Assembly: GCA_022843175.1 (NCBI GenBank)
Contig: JALHOE010000024.1
Coordinates: 1 to 64,000 of the forward strand
DNA: 64,000 nt
Direction: 5' to 3'
Origin: Deltaproteobacteria bacterium
GTDB lineage: Bacteria; Myxococcota_A; Polyangia; Polyangiales; JADJMO01
Notes under the pieces: model-generated
What the model saw: only the letters and a program-made list of their open reading frames with translations
Database searches by the model: none
What the model was told of the DNA's origin: nothing
Position numbers and translations under genes: made by a program
In this document: piece by piece, positions 1 to 10,066 of the stretch
Layout of the letters: every line of letters starts with the position of its first letter
How positions within the stretch are numbered: the first letter of the stretch is position 1

Positions 1-485
1 GTCGCCGCGCGCGCCCGCGCGTCGCCCTTCTCGAACCAGTGCGCCTCGACCCGCACGCGGCCGTTGCGCGCGAACGCGCCCGAGCGCGCCGCGAAGTGCG
101 CGCGCAGCGCCTCGTCGCTCGGTTCCGCGCGCACCCCGACGATTGCGTCGATCATCGCCGAGGCGAGCTGCCCTCGGAGCGCCGGCTCACGCAGCGGCAG
201 GCCGGACGCGATCGCCGCTTGCACGAGCAGCTCCTCGTCGACGAGCCGATCGAGGACGTGGCGTTGGAGCGCGCGATCGAGCGCCCCATCGCGGCGATCG
301 CTCGCCACCGCCGCGAGCGTGCGGGCGTACTCCTCCGCCGTGATCGGGACGTCACCGACCATCGCCACGACCCCCGGCGGCAGCGCGGACTCGCGCGGCG
401 ACAACATCCCGTGCATGGCGACCGCGAGCCCAGCGACGGCGCCCGCGAGCAAGAGGACACGCGACCGCCGCGCCCGAGTCATCAT
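1..485 (-). CDS. SurA/PpiC-like peptidylprolyl isomerase N-terminal region (partial, runs off window start)
   Basis: Reverse-strand reading from ATG at 485: MMTRARRSRVLLLAGAVAGLAVAMHGMLSPRESALPPGVVAMVGDVPITAEEYARTL...; signal anchor plus SurA-N-like 'VGDVPIT.EEY'; ATGA overlap with the upstream gene stop. Confidence 0.6.
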   Translation of the reverse strand, partial: MMTRARRSRVLLLAGAVAGLAVAMHGMLSPRESALPPGVVAMVGDVPITAEEYARTLAAVASDRRDGALDRALQRHVLDRLVDEELLVQAAIASGLPLREPALRGQLASAMIDAIVGVRAEPSDEALRAHFAARSGAFARNGRVRVEAHWFEKGDARARAA

Positions 486-2722
486 GGCTTCACCCAGCGC
501 ACGAAGATGGGAGAGGACCACGCGCGCTCCTCGTTGGGCGCCAGGCAGTCGTCCTTGAAGTCGGTGCGGTAGTCGCCGTAGCAGGGGTGGACCTTCACGC
601 AGTTGCCCTGCGCGTCGCGGTCGCAGCGCAGGCCCGCCGCGTTGATCGCCGGCGACGGTGCCTCGATCGCGCGCACGTAGTAGGTCGCGTCGCGCCCGAG
701 GGTGGCGAGCTCGGGATCGTTGAACGTGACCTTGCACCCCGCGTCGCCGGGAGGACACACGAAGGTGCGCCACGGATCGCTCACGAGCGAGGCGATCGGC
801 TCGTTCGGCTCGAGCTGCGGGAGGATGCGCACGACCTCGATGCGCGTGATCGGCTTGCGGGCTCCGCTCGGCCGATAGCACTCACCTCGACAGAGCGCCT
901 CGAGGCGCGCAGCCGGAGGACCGTACGGCATCGGCGCGCAGCCGGGGAGCTGTTCGAACGCGCCCGCGGCCCGCACCTCGAACGAGGGCGACGAGCTGAG
1001 CGTCACCTCGCTGCCCATGGGACGCAGACCGTCGTGGGTGACGAGATCGAACCAGAGGAGGATGCGATCGCCCGAGGTTCCGTAGACGGACCGCGACTTC
1101 ATCGCGGACCAAATCGCGTCGCGGCTTCGTCCCCGCGCGTGCACGGCCACAAGCCCCCCGGTCATGAAGAACGACGCCTGCCGCTCGATGTCGACGGCGA
1201 GCCACGGCGCCGCGAACGGCTTGGTCGGATCGACGGCGAGCGACTCCGCGGCGGCGGCCGTCGGCGGCGCCATGAACTCGTGCCACGCCTCGTCGCGCGC
1301 GCCGGTGGCCTCGGTCATCATGCGGCGGGCGAACTCCTTGAACCCGGTGCCCGGACGCGCGCTGTGGTTGTCGCTCGAGGCGATGAAGCCGAACGGATAC
1401 CGCTTGGGGTTCCCCGGGTCGGTGAAGTCGGTGGTCGCGAGGACGAACTGCGCCGAGCCGCCCGGCCGGTAGTTGAAGGAGGGGTTGAAGCAGTCGAGGC
1501 ACTGACCGCACCCGCCCCAGTCCTCGACCCTCGCGCCGGGCACGGTGAGGTGCGCGGCCGTGCCTGCGGCAAGGTAGCGCCTCCGCGCGTCCGCGACGCG
1601 CTGCTCGCACTCGGCTGCGGGGATCGCGCCGCAGCGGCTCCGAATGATCTCTCCTGCACGATGGCAACACGGCTCGTAGCGCGCGGACGGCGCGGGACAC
1701 GCAGGCTCGCCACCTGCGCCGACGTCGACATCCTTCCACGCACGGTACTCCTCCGAGTTGCCGTGCCCGGAGTACACCTCGAAGAGGAGCTGGCGCGTCG
1801 GATCGTGCTGCGCGGGGGTGAGCTGCTTCTTCCAGTCGCTGCCGGGTGGCGTATAGAAGCCCCATGTCGTCCCGTGCGGGATGACGATCGAGTCGAAGCC
1901 CCAGTCGGCGAGTCGGTCGAAGAGCTCGCGCGGCGTCGCGACCTCCTCGCGGCACTCGAGCGGCATCGCGCGCTCGGGGACGGAGGCGGGACAATCGGGG
2001 ATCGCCCGCGTCTCCCGCGTGAACGTGACGAAGTCCATGTACACGTCGCGGTGCGCGAAGTCGCGGAACGGAATCTTCCAGATGCCCGGCGCGGGACGCG
2101 CAGCGCGCATCGCGGGCCCAAGCGGCCCCGTCGCAGAGATCACGCGAGCGGGGAGGTGTGCGTCGTCGGTGTCGCGGAAGATGACGTTCTTGTGCCCGTA
2201 GTGCTGCTCCGGCACGAGCCCGACCTGCGTCCACTCGAACCCCGTGAACGCGACGAGATCGGGGTTCGCCGGATCGCCCGCGACCGCGTTGCACTGCCGG
2301 ATCGTCTCGCGCTCCTCAGCCCAGCGCTTGGGGGTGATCGTCTCGGCGTGATCGGTGAGCGCGAAGAAGTCGAGCCCGGAGCAGAACCGCGCGAAGTCGC
2401 ACGCGTCGGCCGGCGGATGTGCGCCCTCGCCCTGCAGCAGCGGTAGGCTCCGTAGGAACGCGTCGCCGGAGTAGGTCGTGTGCACGTGCAGATCGCCGAA
2501 GAGGATCTGGTCCTCCTCGGCGCCGAGCGCCTTCGCGGTCACCGAGTCGGGCGCGGAGCGCGCTGCGATCACGGCGGTGGGCACGCGCGCAAGGTGCACG
2601 GTTCCCGGACCGCGGCTGCGACCGCCGCCGTAGATCGTGTGCAACCCGCCGCCGAGGAACGCGACCGGCAAGAGCGCGGAGGCCCCCCAACGCCGAGCAG
2701 TGATCCAGCGCTGCTGTCCCAT
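482..2722 (-). CDS. DUF3604 domain-containing protein (PHP-like metal-dependent hydrolase)
   Basis: 746 aa; 'LFGDLHVHTTYSGDAF', 'FFALTDHAE', 'FIASSDNHSARPGTG' motifs. Confidence 0.85.
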   Translation of the reverse strand: MGQQRWITARRWGASALLPVAFLGGGLHTIYGGGRSRGPGTVHLARVPTAVIAARSAPDSVTAKALGAEEDQILFGDLHVHTTYSGDAFLRSLPLLQGEGAHPPADACDFARFCSGLDFFALTDHAETITPKRWAEERETIRQCNAVAGDPANPDLVAFTGFEWTQVGLVPEQHYGHKNVIFRDTDDAHLPARVISATGPLGPAMRAARPAPGIWKIPFRDFAHRDVYMDFVTFTRETRAIPDCPASVPERAMPLECREEVATPRELFDRLADWGFDSIVIPHGTTWGFYTPPGSDWKKQLTPAQHDPTRQLLFEVYSGHGNSEEYRAWKDVDVGAGGEPACPAPSARYEPCCHRAGEIIRSRCGAIPAAECEQRVADARRRYLAAGTAAHLTVPGARVEDWGGCGQCLDCFNPSFNYRPGGSAQFVLATTDFTDPGNPKRYPFGFIASSDNHSARPGTGFKEFARRMMTEATGARDEAWHEFMAPPTAAAAESLAVDPTKPFAAPWLAVDIERQASFFMTGGLVAVHARGRSRDAIWSAMKSRSVYGTSGDRILLWFDLVTHDGLRPMGSEVTLSSSPSFEVRAAGAFEQLPGCAPMPYGPPAARLEALCRGECYRPSGARKPITRIEVVRILPQLEPNEPIASLVSDPWRTFVCPPGDAGCKVTFNDPELATLGRDATYYVRAIEAPSPAINAAGLRCDRDAQGNCVKVHPCYGDYRTDFKDDCLAPNEERAWSSPIFVRWVKP

Positions 2723-2731
2723 CCGCCTCCG

Positions 2732-4660
2732 TCACGGTGTGATCGCGAGCTCGGCCGACGCGATCGGAACCGGCGGGCCCTTCGACGTCTTCGTCCACGC
2801 GGTGTGAAGTCGTTCGCCCCAGGTGTCAGTCTTGTTCGCCTCGCGCAGGTGCTCGATGTAGGCGCGGGGCGCCGTCTGGTAATACGCGGTGACCTTCACG
2901 CGCTTGCTGCCCGCGGGGAGCGTGTAGTCGACGATCGCCCAGTGCTGCCCGTCCGCGTACGTCGCGCCGACGACCGGGGCGCCCGCGGCGGCGTACGTGG
3001 CGTTGACGAAGCCACGCGGCGGGATGCGGTTGTCCTTCACGATCGAGTCGGCCAGGGCCATGTGCGTCGTGAGCCCCGGGGGCAGCCCGGTCGCGGTCGA
3101 TGCCTTCGCGCTCAGCCCGACGTGCATCTCGAAGACCGTCGTCGTCTTCTCGTCGAGCGTCGCGGTCGCGAGATCGTACTTGCCGTATTCGACGAGGATC
3201 GCCGACGACGCGTCGAGCACCTGAACGTCGAGCCAGACACGGCGCCCCTCGATGTGCCCCGTCGGCAGCTTGTGACCGGTCTCGTTCACCAGCTTCACGT
3301 GCAGCGTGGCGGCGGTCTGCGTGAGCTCGAGGGTCGCCGCGCGCGAGACCATCGTCTCGGCGGCGACCGCGCCCTTCTCGAGGATCGCTGCCGAGCTCGG
3401 GTTCTCGGTCGCGATCGCGCGGAGCACCCACGCTGATGCGCCGGCGAAGTCGTGGCGCGCGAGGTCGTCGCGCTCCGGGCCCCACTGACAGCCCCTCCCC
3501 TTCGCCCGCGGCATGTGGCAGTCCTGACAGGTCGACACGACCGTCGCACCGACGCCGCCGAAGCGACCCTTCATGTCGACGCCCTTGGCGGCGAACGTCG
3601 AGAGCTTCCACTCGGTGTACGTGCGCTCGAGGGGGAACTGCGCGCGCGGGTCGGGATCGGGCGCGGCAGCGCCCATGGTGTTGTAGGCGTAGCTGCCGTC
3701 GGGTTGCTTCGAGACCGCGAGGTTCCCCACGTCGTGGCAGGTGCCGCACATGTCGCCGCTGCGCACGAACGGCGATTGCAGCGTCGGGTGGTAGGCCAGC
3801 GACAGGTCGTACGGCCCGCGGCGCGTGCCGTCGGGGTCGAGCACGAACTGCGCGTTGCCGTAGTGCTTCGGCGCGTCGGCGAGCTTCGCGAGGATGCCCT
3901 CGTCCTTGGCGGGGTTCTTCCCCTTCACGAAGATCGGGTCGACCATCGCGTGGCAGAAGTGGCAGTTGACGCCGTCGCGGTCGTAGTCGTCGAGCGTCGC
4001 GCCCTTCCAATCGAGCGCGTGGCCGGACGGGATCGTCATCGGTACGTGGCAGCGCAGGCAGTAGTACCCGACGCCGGGCACGTCCTGGTTTGCGGTCGTC
4101 ATCTGCGCGAAGAACAGCGGATCGCGCCCGCCCCACGCCATCAAGCTGGTGCGCCACGTCGGGTACGGCGCGTGCGGCATGTCGGCGTCGGTGTCGCTCC
4201 CGTGGCAACCGAGGCACCCCGACGAGGGGAGGAGCGCGCTCGACGCGACGTCGCCCACGGCGGTGCCGGGGACATGAAAGTCGATCGGCACCTTCGCGGG
4301 CGGCGCGTCGATCGTGTCGACCTCACTCGCGTCGGCGAGCTCGCTGGCGTCGATGACGTCGGTCGCGTCGGCGACATCGGTGGGCGCCTCGAGCACGCTG
4401 GTGTCGTCGACGCTCACCTCGGCGTCGGTCTCCCCGAGGCTCGCGTCGGTCTCCCCGAGGCTGGCGTCGGTCTCTGCGAGGCTGGCGTCGGCATCGACGC
4501 CCTCGGCGTCGACGAACACGCTGGCGTCCTCCGCCACGGACGGCATCACCTCGTCGTCGCTGCACGCGGCGAAGCCGCCGACTGCCATCGCCAACCAGAG
4601 CAGGTTCGTCGCTCGCACCCGCACGCCTCGAGCGTGTCCGGCGCGAAACGCGCTCACCAT
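2732..4660 (-). CDS. Multihaem cytochrome c lipoprotein (five CXXCH)
   Basis: Start MVSAFRAG; lipobox-like 'GGFAAC'; CLGCH, CLRCH, CHFCH, CGTCH, CQDCH. Confidence 0.8.
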   Translation of the reverse strand: MVSAFRAGHARGVRVRATNLLWLAMAVGGFAACSDDEVMPSVAEDASVFVDAEGVDADASLAETDASLGETDASLGETDAEVSVDDTSVLEAPTDVADATDVIDASELADASEVDTIDAPPAKVPIDFHVPGTAVGDVASSALLPSSGCLGCHGSDTDADMPHAPYPTWRTSLMAWGGRDPLFFAQMTTANQDVPGVGYYCLRCHVPMTIPSGHALDWKGATLDDYDRDGVNCHFCHAMVDPIFVKGKNPAKDEGILAKLADAPKHYGNAQFVLDPDGTRRGPYDLSLAYHPTLQSPFVRSGDMCGTCHDVGNLAVSKQPDGSYAYNTMGAAAPDPDPRAQFPLERTYTEWKLSTFAAKGVDMKGRFGGVGATVVSTCQDCHMPRAKGRGCQWGPERDDLARHDFAGASAWVLRAIATENPSSAAILEKGAVAAETMVSRAATLELTQTAATLHVKLVNETGHKLPTGHIEGRRVWLDVQVLDASSAILVEYGKYDLATATLDEKTTTVFEMHVGLSAKASTATGLPPGLTTHMALADSIVKDNRIPPRGFVNATYAAAGAPVVGATYADGQHWAIVDYTLPAGSKRVKVTAYYQTAPRAYIEHLREANKTDTWGERLHTAWTKTSKGPPVPIASAELAITP

Positions 4661-4668
4661 GACATCGG

Positions 4669-5604
4669 TCACGCGGGCGCGGCGCCCGAGGCCTCGAACA
4701 CCAGCCGCTGCGCGGGCGCAAACCCGAAGTGATGAAAGAAGCGCAGGAGCTCGTAGTGGTCGTGCGCGACCTCCGTCTCGAGGCGCTCGACCATGAGCGC
4801 GGCGAGGTTCTCGATCATCTGGGTGAGCAACGCGCTCGCGAGCCCCTTGCCCGCGAGCCCACGGTGGATACCGATGGTGTCGAGAGACGCCGTCGGCTCG
4901 ACATGGCCGAAGTCGCCGAGGTCCACCCGTGCCATCGCAAAGCCGACGACGAACCCATCGTCCTCCACCACGAGCGACACCGCGATCGGCGACTCGTGCA
5001 GCGTCTCGTCGAACTTGCGCTCGAAGTAGTCGCGGCGCACGCGTCCGGTCGACATCTCGTCGATACGTACGATCATGTCGAGATCGTCCGCGCGCAGACG
5101 CCGCACCGGCGGAATGGGTCGCTCGAACGCGTCGTCTGTCGACGGGAGCGGCATGCGCGAGACGCGCCGCTCCAGGAGCAGGCGCGGCGAGAGCGCGAAG
5201 CCCACCCCTGCGAGAAAGCGCAACATCGCGTGATCGCGCCAATCGGCCTGGGTGACGATCGCTCGACCGTCCCGCGATAACGACGACACCATCCGTCGCC
5301 CAATTCCGGCGTGCTGCATCGTTGGATCGACGCCGATCGATTCGAGCAGCACGACCGGCGCCGCCCGGCCGTACTCGCCGGGCGCGACGCGCGCGAGCGC
5401 GAAGCCGACGAGCCCGCGCGCGCCCGACGCCGCGAGCTGCAGGTGGCCGCGCGGATCGCGGAGCGCCGAAGCGAGACGACGCTCGAAGTACCCGCGTCGC
5501 GGTCGACCGGTGATCGCGCGATCGAGTGCGATCACTGCGTCGAGGTCGCTCTTCGAGAGCGGTCGAATGGCGATTGCGGAGGTCTCGTGCGTGCTCTGGT
5601 TCAT
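4669..5604 (-). CDS. Tandem GNAT-family N-acetyltransferase (two fused domains)
   Basis: 311 aa; N-half 'IRPLSKSDLDAVIALDRAITGRPRRGYFERRL' and C-half 'VRRLRADDLDMIVRIDEMSTGRVRRDYFERKF' repeat each other. Confidence 0.75.
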   Translation of the reverse strand: MNQSTHETSAIAIRPLSKSDLDAVIALDRAITGRPRRGYFERRLASALRDPRGHLQLAASGARGLVGFALARVAPGEYGRAAPVVLLESIGVDPTMQHAGIGRRMVSSLSRDGRAIVTQADWRDHAMLRFLAGVGFALSPRLLLERRVSRMPLPSTDDAFERPIPPVRRLRADDLDMIVRIDEMSTGRVRRDYFERKFDETLHESPIAVSLVVEDDGFVVGFAMARVDLGDFGHVEPTASLDTIGIHRGLAGKGLASALLTQMIENLAALMVERLETEVAHDHYELLRFFHHFGFAPAQRLVFEASGAAPA

Positions 5605-5668
5605 GGCGCCGCTCCGGCACCATGGGAGCGCCCCTATGGCCGGGCGCCTCTGATTTCGGTCATTCGCC

Positions 5669-7117
5669 TCACGGCCGGGACGTTGTGAGCGGCAGCGAGA
5701 ACCAGAACCGGCTGCCCTTCCCGACCTCGCTCTCGACCCCGACCCTGCCGTAATGGGCCTCGATCACCTCGCGGACGATCATGAGCCCGAGGCCAGTGCC
5801 GGCGACCGAGCGCGCATCGACCGCGCGCGCGTAACGTTGGAACACGATTGGCAGCGCGGCGGCGGCGACCCCCACTCCGGTGTCACGCACCGAGACGATG
5901 ACGTCGCCGCTCTCTTGCGCGAGGTCGACATCGACGCGACCGCCGCTCGGCGTGAATTTGATCGCGTTGCTCAACAGATTCGTGACGACCTGACGGATGC
6001 GACGCGCGTCGCCGAACACCGGCTGCGGCCGCTCGCAGCCGTGACAATGGAGCGCGAGCCCCCCGTCGTCGGCAACGCCGCGGATCTGTTCGACAGCCTC
6101 GCGGACCGTCGCCGAGACATCCATCTCGGCGGGCTCGATTCCCAGGCCCGACGCGTCGACGCGCGCGAGGTCGAGGAAGTCGTTGAGGAGCTCGCTCATC
6201 TGCAAGAGCCGCCGCCGCACCGTCTTGAGCTCGTCGTTGACGGGCGCCGGCAGGTCTCCGCGCCGGCCGCGGAGCAACTGCTCGGTGCGCAACAGCACAG
6301 CTGCGAGCGGGGTTCGGAGGTCGTGGGCGACGATCGAGTAGAAGTCGAGCCGACGTGCCTCGGCGCCGCGCTCGGCGGTGACGTCGCGGAGGGCGATCGC
6401 CGTCCGATGGCTGCCGTCGTGGGGCACCGGCCCGACAACGGGCGAATACGTTCGCTCGCCCACGGTGATATCGGGCACGGCACGCAAATGGGGCGCGGTG
6501 GGGAGCGCGAGCGTCGGCAGCACGTCGCCAATGAGTCGCCCCACCACCTCGCCAGCGAACGCGTGCTTGGCGGCCTCGTTCGCGAAGACCACGTGCATGT
6601 TCGCGTCGACCATCAGCAGCGCGTCGGGCAGATGTTGGAGCAGCACCGAGACCCCCGCCTCGGCGTCCTCGGCGCGCTTTCGGAGCTGCGCGGAGCGGAG
6701 CAGTGACTCGACGCGCGCCAGGAGCTCTTCCGGCGCGTACGGCTTCTTCAGGTAGTCGTTGGCCCCCGCGCGCAGTCCCTCGACGACGTCACGGGTCTCA
6801 CTGTGCACCGTGAGCAACAGAATCGGGAGCGCGGCCGTGGCGTGATTGGAGCGGAGGTACTGACAAATCTCGACGCCCGATAGCCCGGGCATGTGCCAAT
6901 CGAGGATCAGGACGTGCGGAACAGCTCCCGCGGAAACGCGCTCGAGCATGGTCGAACCGTCGCTGAACACCTCGACGGCAAAGCGCTCCTGTGGCTGTGT
7001 TGGGCGAATCGATTCCAGTGCCCCGCGTGCAAAATTCGCTTCCAGCGCGCTGTCGTCGACGATCCAGACGGCCGCGCGGGAGTCGACGTGATATGAACTG
7101 ACTTGCAGCACGGTCAC
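5669..7117 (-). CDS. Hybrid sensor histidine kinase: REC-PAS-HisKA-HATPase
   Basis: REC 'VLILDWHMPGLSGVEI...YLKKPYAPEEL'; HisKA 'FYSIVAHDLRTPLAAV'; HATPase 'VTNLLSNAIKFTP', 'GTGLGLMIVREVIEAH'. Confidence 0.9.
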   Translation of the reverse strand: MTVLQVSSYHVDSRAAVWIVDDSALEANFARGALESIRPTQPQERFAVEVFSDGSTMLERVSAGAVPHVLILDWHMPGLSGVEICQYLRSNHATAALPILLLTVHSETRDVVEGLRAGANDYLKKPYAPEELLARVESLLRSAQLRKRAEDAEAGVSVLLQHLPDALLMVDANMHVVFANEAAKHAFAGEVVGRLIGDVLPTLALPTAPHLRAVPDITVGERTYSPVVGPVPHDGSHRTAIALRDVTAERGAEARRLDFYSIVAHDLRTPLAAVLLRTEQLLRGRRGDLPAPVNDELKTVRRRLLQMSELLNDFLDLARVDASGLGIEPAEMDVSATVREAVEQIRGVADDGGLALHCHGCERPQPVFGDARRIRQVVTNLLSNAIKFTPSGGRVDVDLAQESGDVIVSVRDTGVGVAAAALPIVFQRYARAVDARSVAGTGLGLMIVREVIEAHYGRVGVESEVGKGSRFWFSLPLTTSRP

Positions 7118-7191
7118 CGAATGCGGTTCATCGCGCTGGCGCTGTCCGGGCGCAAGAGCCCTGGCGGCGATGTTGTTTAGAGAGGAACACC

Positions 7192-7575
7192 TTGGCGGAC
7201 GTCCTGGTCGTCGACGATAGCAATGTCATGCGCGACATGATCGTCGCTTGCCTGCGCAGTCTTCCGAACCTCGCGTTCACCCACGCGACAACCGGGCTCG
7301 AGGCTATTGAGCGGCTCTCGCTCAAGAAGTTCGATTTGGTCGTCCTCGATTTGAACATGCCGGACGTGGGCGGAATTGAGGTCGTGGAGTTCGTCCGCGC
7401 CCAAGACCAGCTCCGCGCGCTCCCCATCGTCATCGTCACGACGCGCGGCGACGAGTCGTCGCGCACCCGCGCGCTCGATGCCGGAGCCGATCGCTTCATG
7501 ACGAAGCCGTTCACGCCGGACGCGATCGTCGCCGAAGTCCAAGCATTGCTCGCCTCGGGCCGGCCTACGACGTGA
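7192..7575 (+). CDS. CheY-like response regulator
   Basis: TTG start after 'gaggaacacc'; 'ADVLVVDDSNVMRDM...FDLVVLDLNMPDVGGIEVV...FMTKPFTPDAI'. Confidence 0.85.
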   Translation: MADVLVVDDSNVMRDMIVACLRSLPNLAFTHATTGLEAIERLSLKKFDLVVLDLNMPDVGGIEVVEFVRAQDQLRALPIVIVTTRGDESSRTRALDAGADRFMTKPFTPDAIVAEVQALLASGRPTT

Positions 7576-9584
7576 GTGACCCCGTCGATCTTCGGGAGTT
7601 CGTCTCTGCGTTCGTCACCGAGGCAGCCGAGCATCTCGAGGTCGCGAACTCCAAGCTGCTCCTCATCGAGAGCGCGGCGCGTGGCGGCCAGCCGATGCTG
7701 CGTCACGTGCGAGACGTGTTTCGCGCACTCCACACGATCAAGGGGCTCGCCGCGATGGTCGGCGTCGAGTCGATCGTCACCATCTCTCACCGCATGGAGG
7801 CGATCCTCCGCACCGCCGACCAGGCCTCGACCGCGTTGTCGCTCGATACCATCGACGCCCTTCTCGAGGGGACGCGCGCGATCGAGGTACGCGTCAAGCA
7901 ACTCGCGGATGGACTCCCGGTCGGCGAGCCGCCGGCCTCGCTGGTATTGCGGCTCGACACGCTCGACGCCGAGCCCGAAGCTGCGACGCGCGCGATCACG
8001 CGCGCGACCAGGCTCGATCCGGCGATCGCGCAGAAGCTCTCGGCCGCGGAGCACGAGCACCTCGCCACCGCCTCCGCCGCGGGACAACGCGCGTATCGGG
8101 CCGACTTCTTCCCTTCGCCGGCGCGCGCGGAGCAGGGCTTCAGCATCAACCGCGTACGCGAGCGCGTCTCGGCGATCGGCGAGTTGGTGAAGGTCCTTCC
8201 GTTGTCGGTGCCGGCCACCGAGCACGCGCCCGGCGGGCTCGCCTTCGTGATCCTGGTCGTCACAAGCGCGCTGCCCGCGCAGCTCGCGGCCGCCGTCGGG
8301 ATCGACGCCGACGCGGTGATCGCGCTCGACGCCGAGGTAAAGCCCGAAGTCGCCGCCGAGTCGGACGCGGTCGAGGACGAGCTGATCGTCAACGAGCCGG
8401 CGCGGCGAGGAATCGTGCGGGTCGACGTGAGTCGCCTCGACGAGGCGATGGATCGCCTGTCGTCGCTGGTGGTCAGTCGCTTCCGGCTGTCGCGCGAGGC
8501 GGTTCGCCTCGCCGAAAGGGGCGTGGACGTGCGCACCCTGCAGACGCTCCTCGCGGAGCACTCGCGGCAGCTCCGCGACCTTCGCGCGGCGATCCTCAAA
8601 GTGCGCATGGTGCCGATCGCCGAGGTGCTCGATCGGGTTCCGATGATCGTGCGCAGCCTCCGACGCTCGACGGGCAAGTCGGTTCGACTCGAGATTGACG
8701 GCGGGCACACCGAGCTCGACAAAGCGGTGGCCGAGCGGCTCTTCCCCGCGATCGTGCACCTCGTACGCAACGCGGTCGACCACGCCATCGAGACGCCAGA
8801 TGAGCGCGCTCGGCGTGGGAAGCCCGAGGAGGGGCTGGTCCGCGTCACGTGCACCGAACACTCCAACGCGCGGCTCGTGCTCTCGGTGAGCGACGACGGG
8901 CGCGGCATCGATCGGGAGACGGTCGCGCGGCGCGCAGAAGTGGAGGTCCCGGCGACGGACGCCGAGCTCCTCGACTTGCTCTGTCGCCCCGGCCTCTCGA
9001 CGCGCGACGAGGTCTCAACGGTCAGCGGACGCGGGATGGGGCTCGACATCATCCGTCGCGTCGCCGTCGAGCAGCTCGGCGGCGAGCTCGCCGTCTCGAG
9101 CGTGTGGAGGGTCGGCACCACGTTCACGATGACGGTGCCCCTGACCGTCTCGATCGTCGACGCGTTCACGTTCGAGTGCGCCGGACAACGGTTCGTGGTT
9201 CCGGTCGCGATCGTCGACGAAATCGTCGAGGTCGACGAGGGCGTGGCGACCCGCCTCGCGGGCTCGAAGGGGAACGTGCGCGTGTTCTTTCGCCGCGGCG
9301 AGTCGATCCCGCTGCTCCCGCTGGAGGAGGTGCTGGGCCTCGGCGTGGAACGCGTCGGCGCACGCAAGGCCATCGTCGTGCGCCGCGCCGGCGAGCCGAT
9401 CGCGTTCGCGGTCGATCGAATGCTCGGTCAGCAAGAGGTCGTGGTGCGTCCGCTCGAGGACCCGCTGGTGCAGGTCCCCGGGATCACCGGGGCGACCGAT
9501 CTCGGCGACGGCCAACCGACGCTGGTCGTCGATCTCGTGGCCCTCGGCGGCGTGGTGCGAATGGTGCGTGGGGCGGCCGCATGA
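7572..9584 (+). CDS. cheA: Chemotaxis histidine kinase CheA
   Basis: Hpt 'FRALHTIKGLAAMVG', dimerisation/HATPase 'HLVRNAVDHAIETP', 'GRGMGLDIIRR', CheW-like C-terminus; ATGA-type overlaps with neighbours. Confidence 0.93.
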   Translation: MSDPVDLREFVSAFVTEAAEHLEVANSKLLLIESAARGGQPMLRHVRDVFRALHTIKGLAAMVGVESIVTISHRMEAILRTADQASTALSLDTIDALLEGTRAIEVRVKQLADGLPVGEPPASLVLRLDTLDAEPEAATRAITRATRLDPAIAQKLSAAEHEHLATASAAGQRAYRADFFPSPARAEQGFSINRVRERVSAIGELVKVLPLSVPATEHAPGGLAFVILVVTSALPAQLAAAVGIDADAVIALDAEVKPEVAAESDAVEDELIVNEPARRGIVRVDVSRLDEAMDRLSSLVVSRFRLSREAVRLAERGVDVRTLQTLLAEHSRQLRDLRAAILKVRMVPIAEVLDRVPMIVRSLRRSTGKSVRLEIDGGHTELDKAVAERLFPAIVHLVRNAVDHAIETPDERARRGKPEEGLVRVTCTEHSNARLVLSVSDDGRGIDRETVARRAEVEVPATDAELLDLLCRPGLSTRDEVSTVSGRGMGLDIIRRVAVEQLGGELAVSSVWRVGTTFTMTVPLTVSIVDAFTFECAGQRFVVPVAIVDEIVEVDEGVATRLAGSKGNVRVFFRRGESIPLLPLEEVLGLGVERVGARKAIVVRRAGEPIAFAVDRMLGQQEVVVRPLEDPLVQVPGITGATDLGDGQPTLVVDLVALGGVVRMVRGAAA

Positions 9585-10066
9585 GCACGCTCTACGTCGT
9601 CCTCGAGGTCGCCGATGCGGCGTACATCCTCCCGGCGAGCGAGGTGCGCGAGCTCGAGACGTTCGCCGGAGCGACGCCGGTCCCCGCGGCGGCAGCTTTC
9701 GTGGCCGGCGTCGTGCACATCCGCGGTCGCGTGGTCCCGGTCGTCGATCTTCGTCGCCGCTTCGGGCTCCCGGCCGTCGAGCGGACGCTCGAGACGCGGG
9801 TCGTGGTCACCGAGGTCGGCGACCGCTTGGTCGGCCTGGTGGCGGACCGCGCGCGCGAGCTGGTGCGACCAGCCGCAGAAATTACACCCCCGCCGCGCGT
9901 GATCGCGGAACAAACGCTGGGGTTCGTAAAAGGCATCGTTGAGCTCGATAAGCGGATCTATCTGCTGCTCGATCTCGACCGAATCATCGGTGAGGAGCAA
10001 GACCATGGCGAACGAGACCTCCACCTCGACGACGGCGGGCCTCGACGCCGCGCACTCCCGCGCTGA
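9581..10066 (+). CDS. cheW: CheW-like adaptor
   Basis: [25 protein letters not shown]...[20 protein letters not shown]-terminus runs 62 nt into the MCP gene. Confidence 0.88.
   Translation: MSTLYVVLEVADAAYILPASEVRELETFAGATPVPAAAAFVAGVVHIRGRVVPVVDLRRRFGLPAVERTLETRVVVTEVGDRLVGLVADRARELVRPAAEITPPPRVIAEQTLGFVKGIVELDKRIYLLLDLDRIIGEEQDHGERDLHLDDGGPRRRALPR

Noticed and set aside
4661-5623. N-terminal extension of the 963-aa cytochrome ORF
   Set aside because: Overlaps the GNAT gene out of frame; the true start is ATG 4660 followed by a lipobox signal.
6891-7096. Small plus-strand ORFs of 66 and 67 aa opposite the hybrid kinase
   Set aside because: Antisense frames inside the conserved REC domain of the kinase; no independent support.
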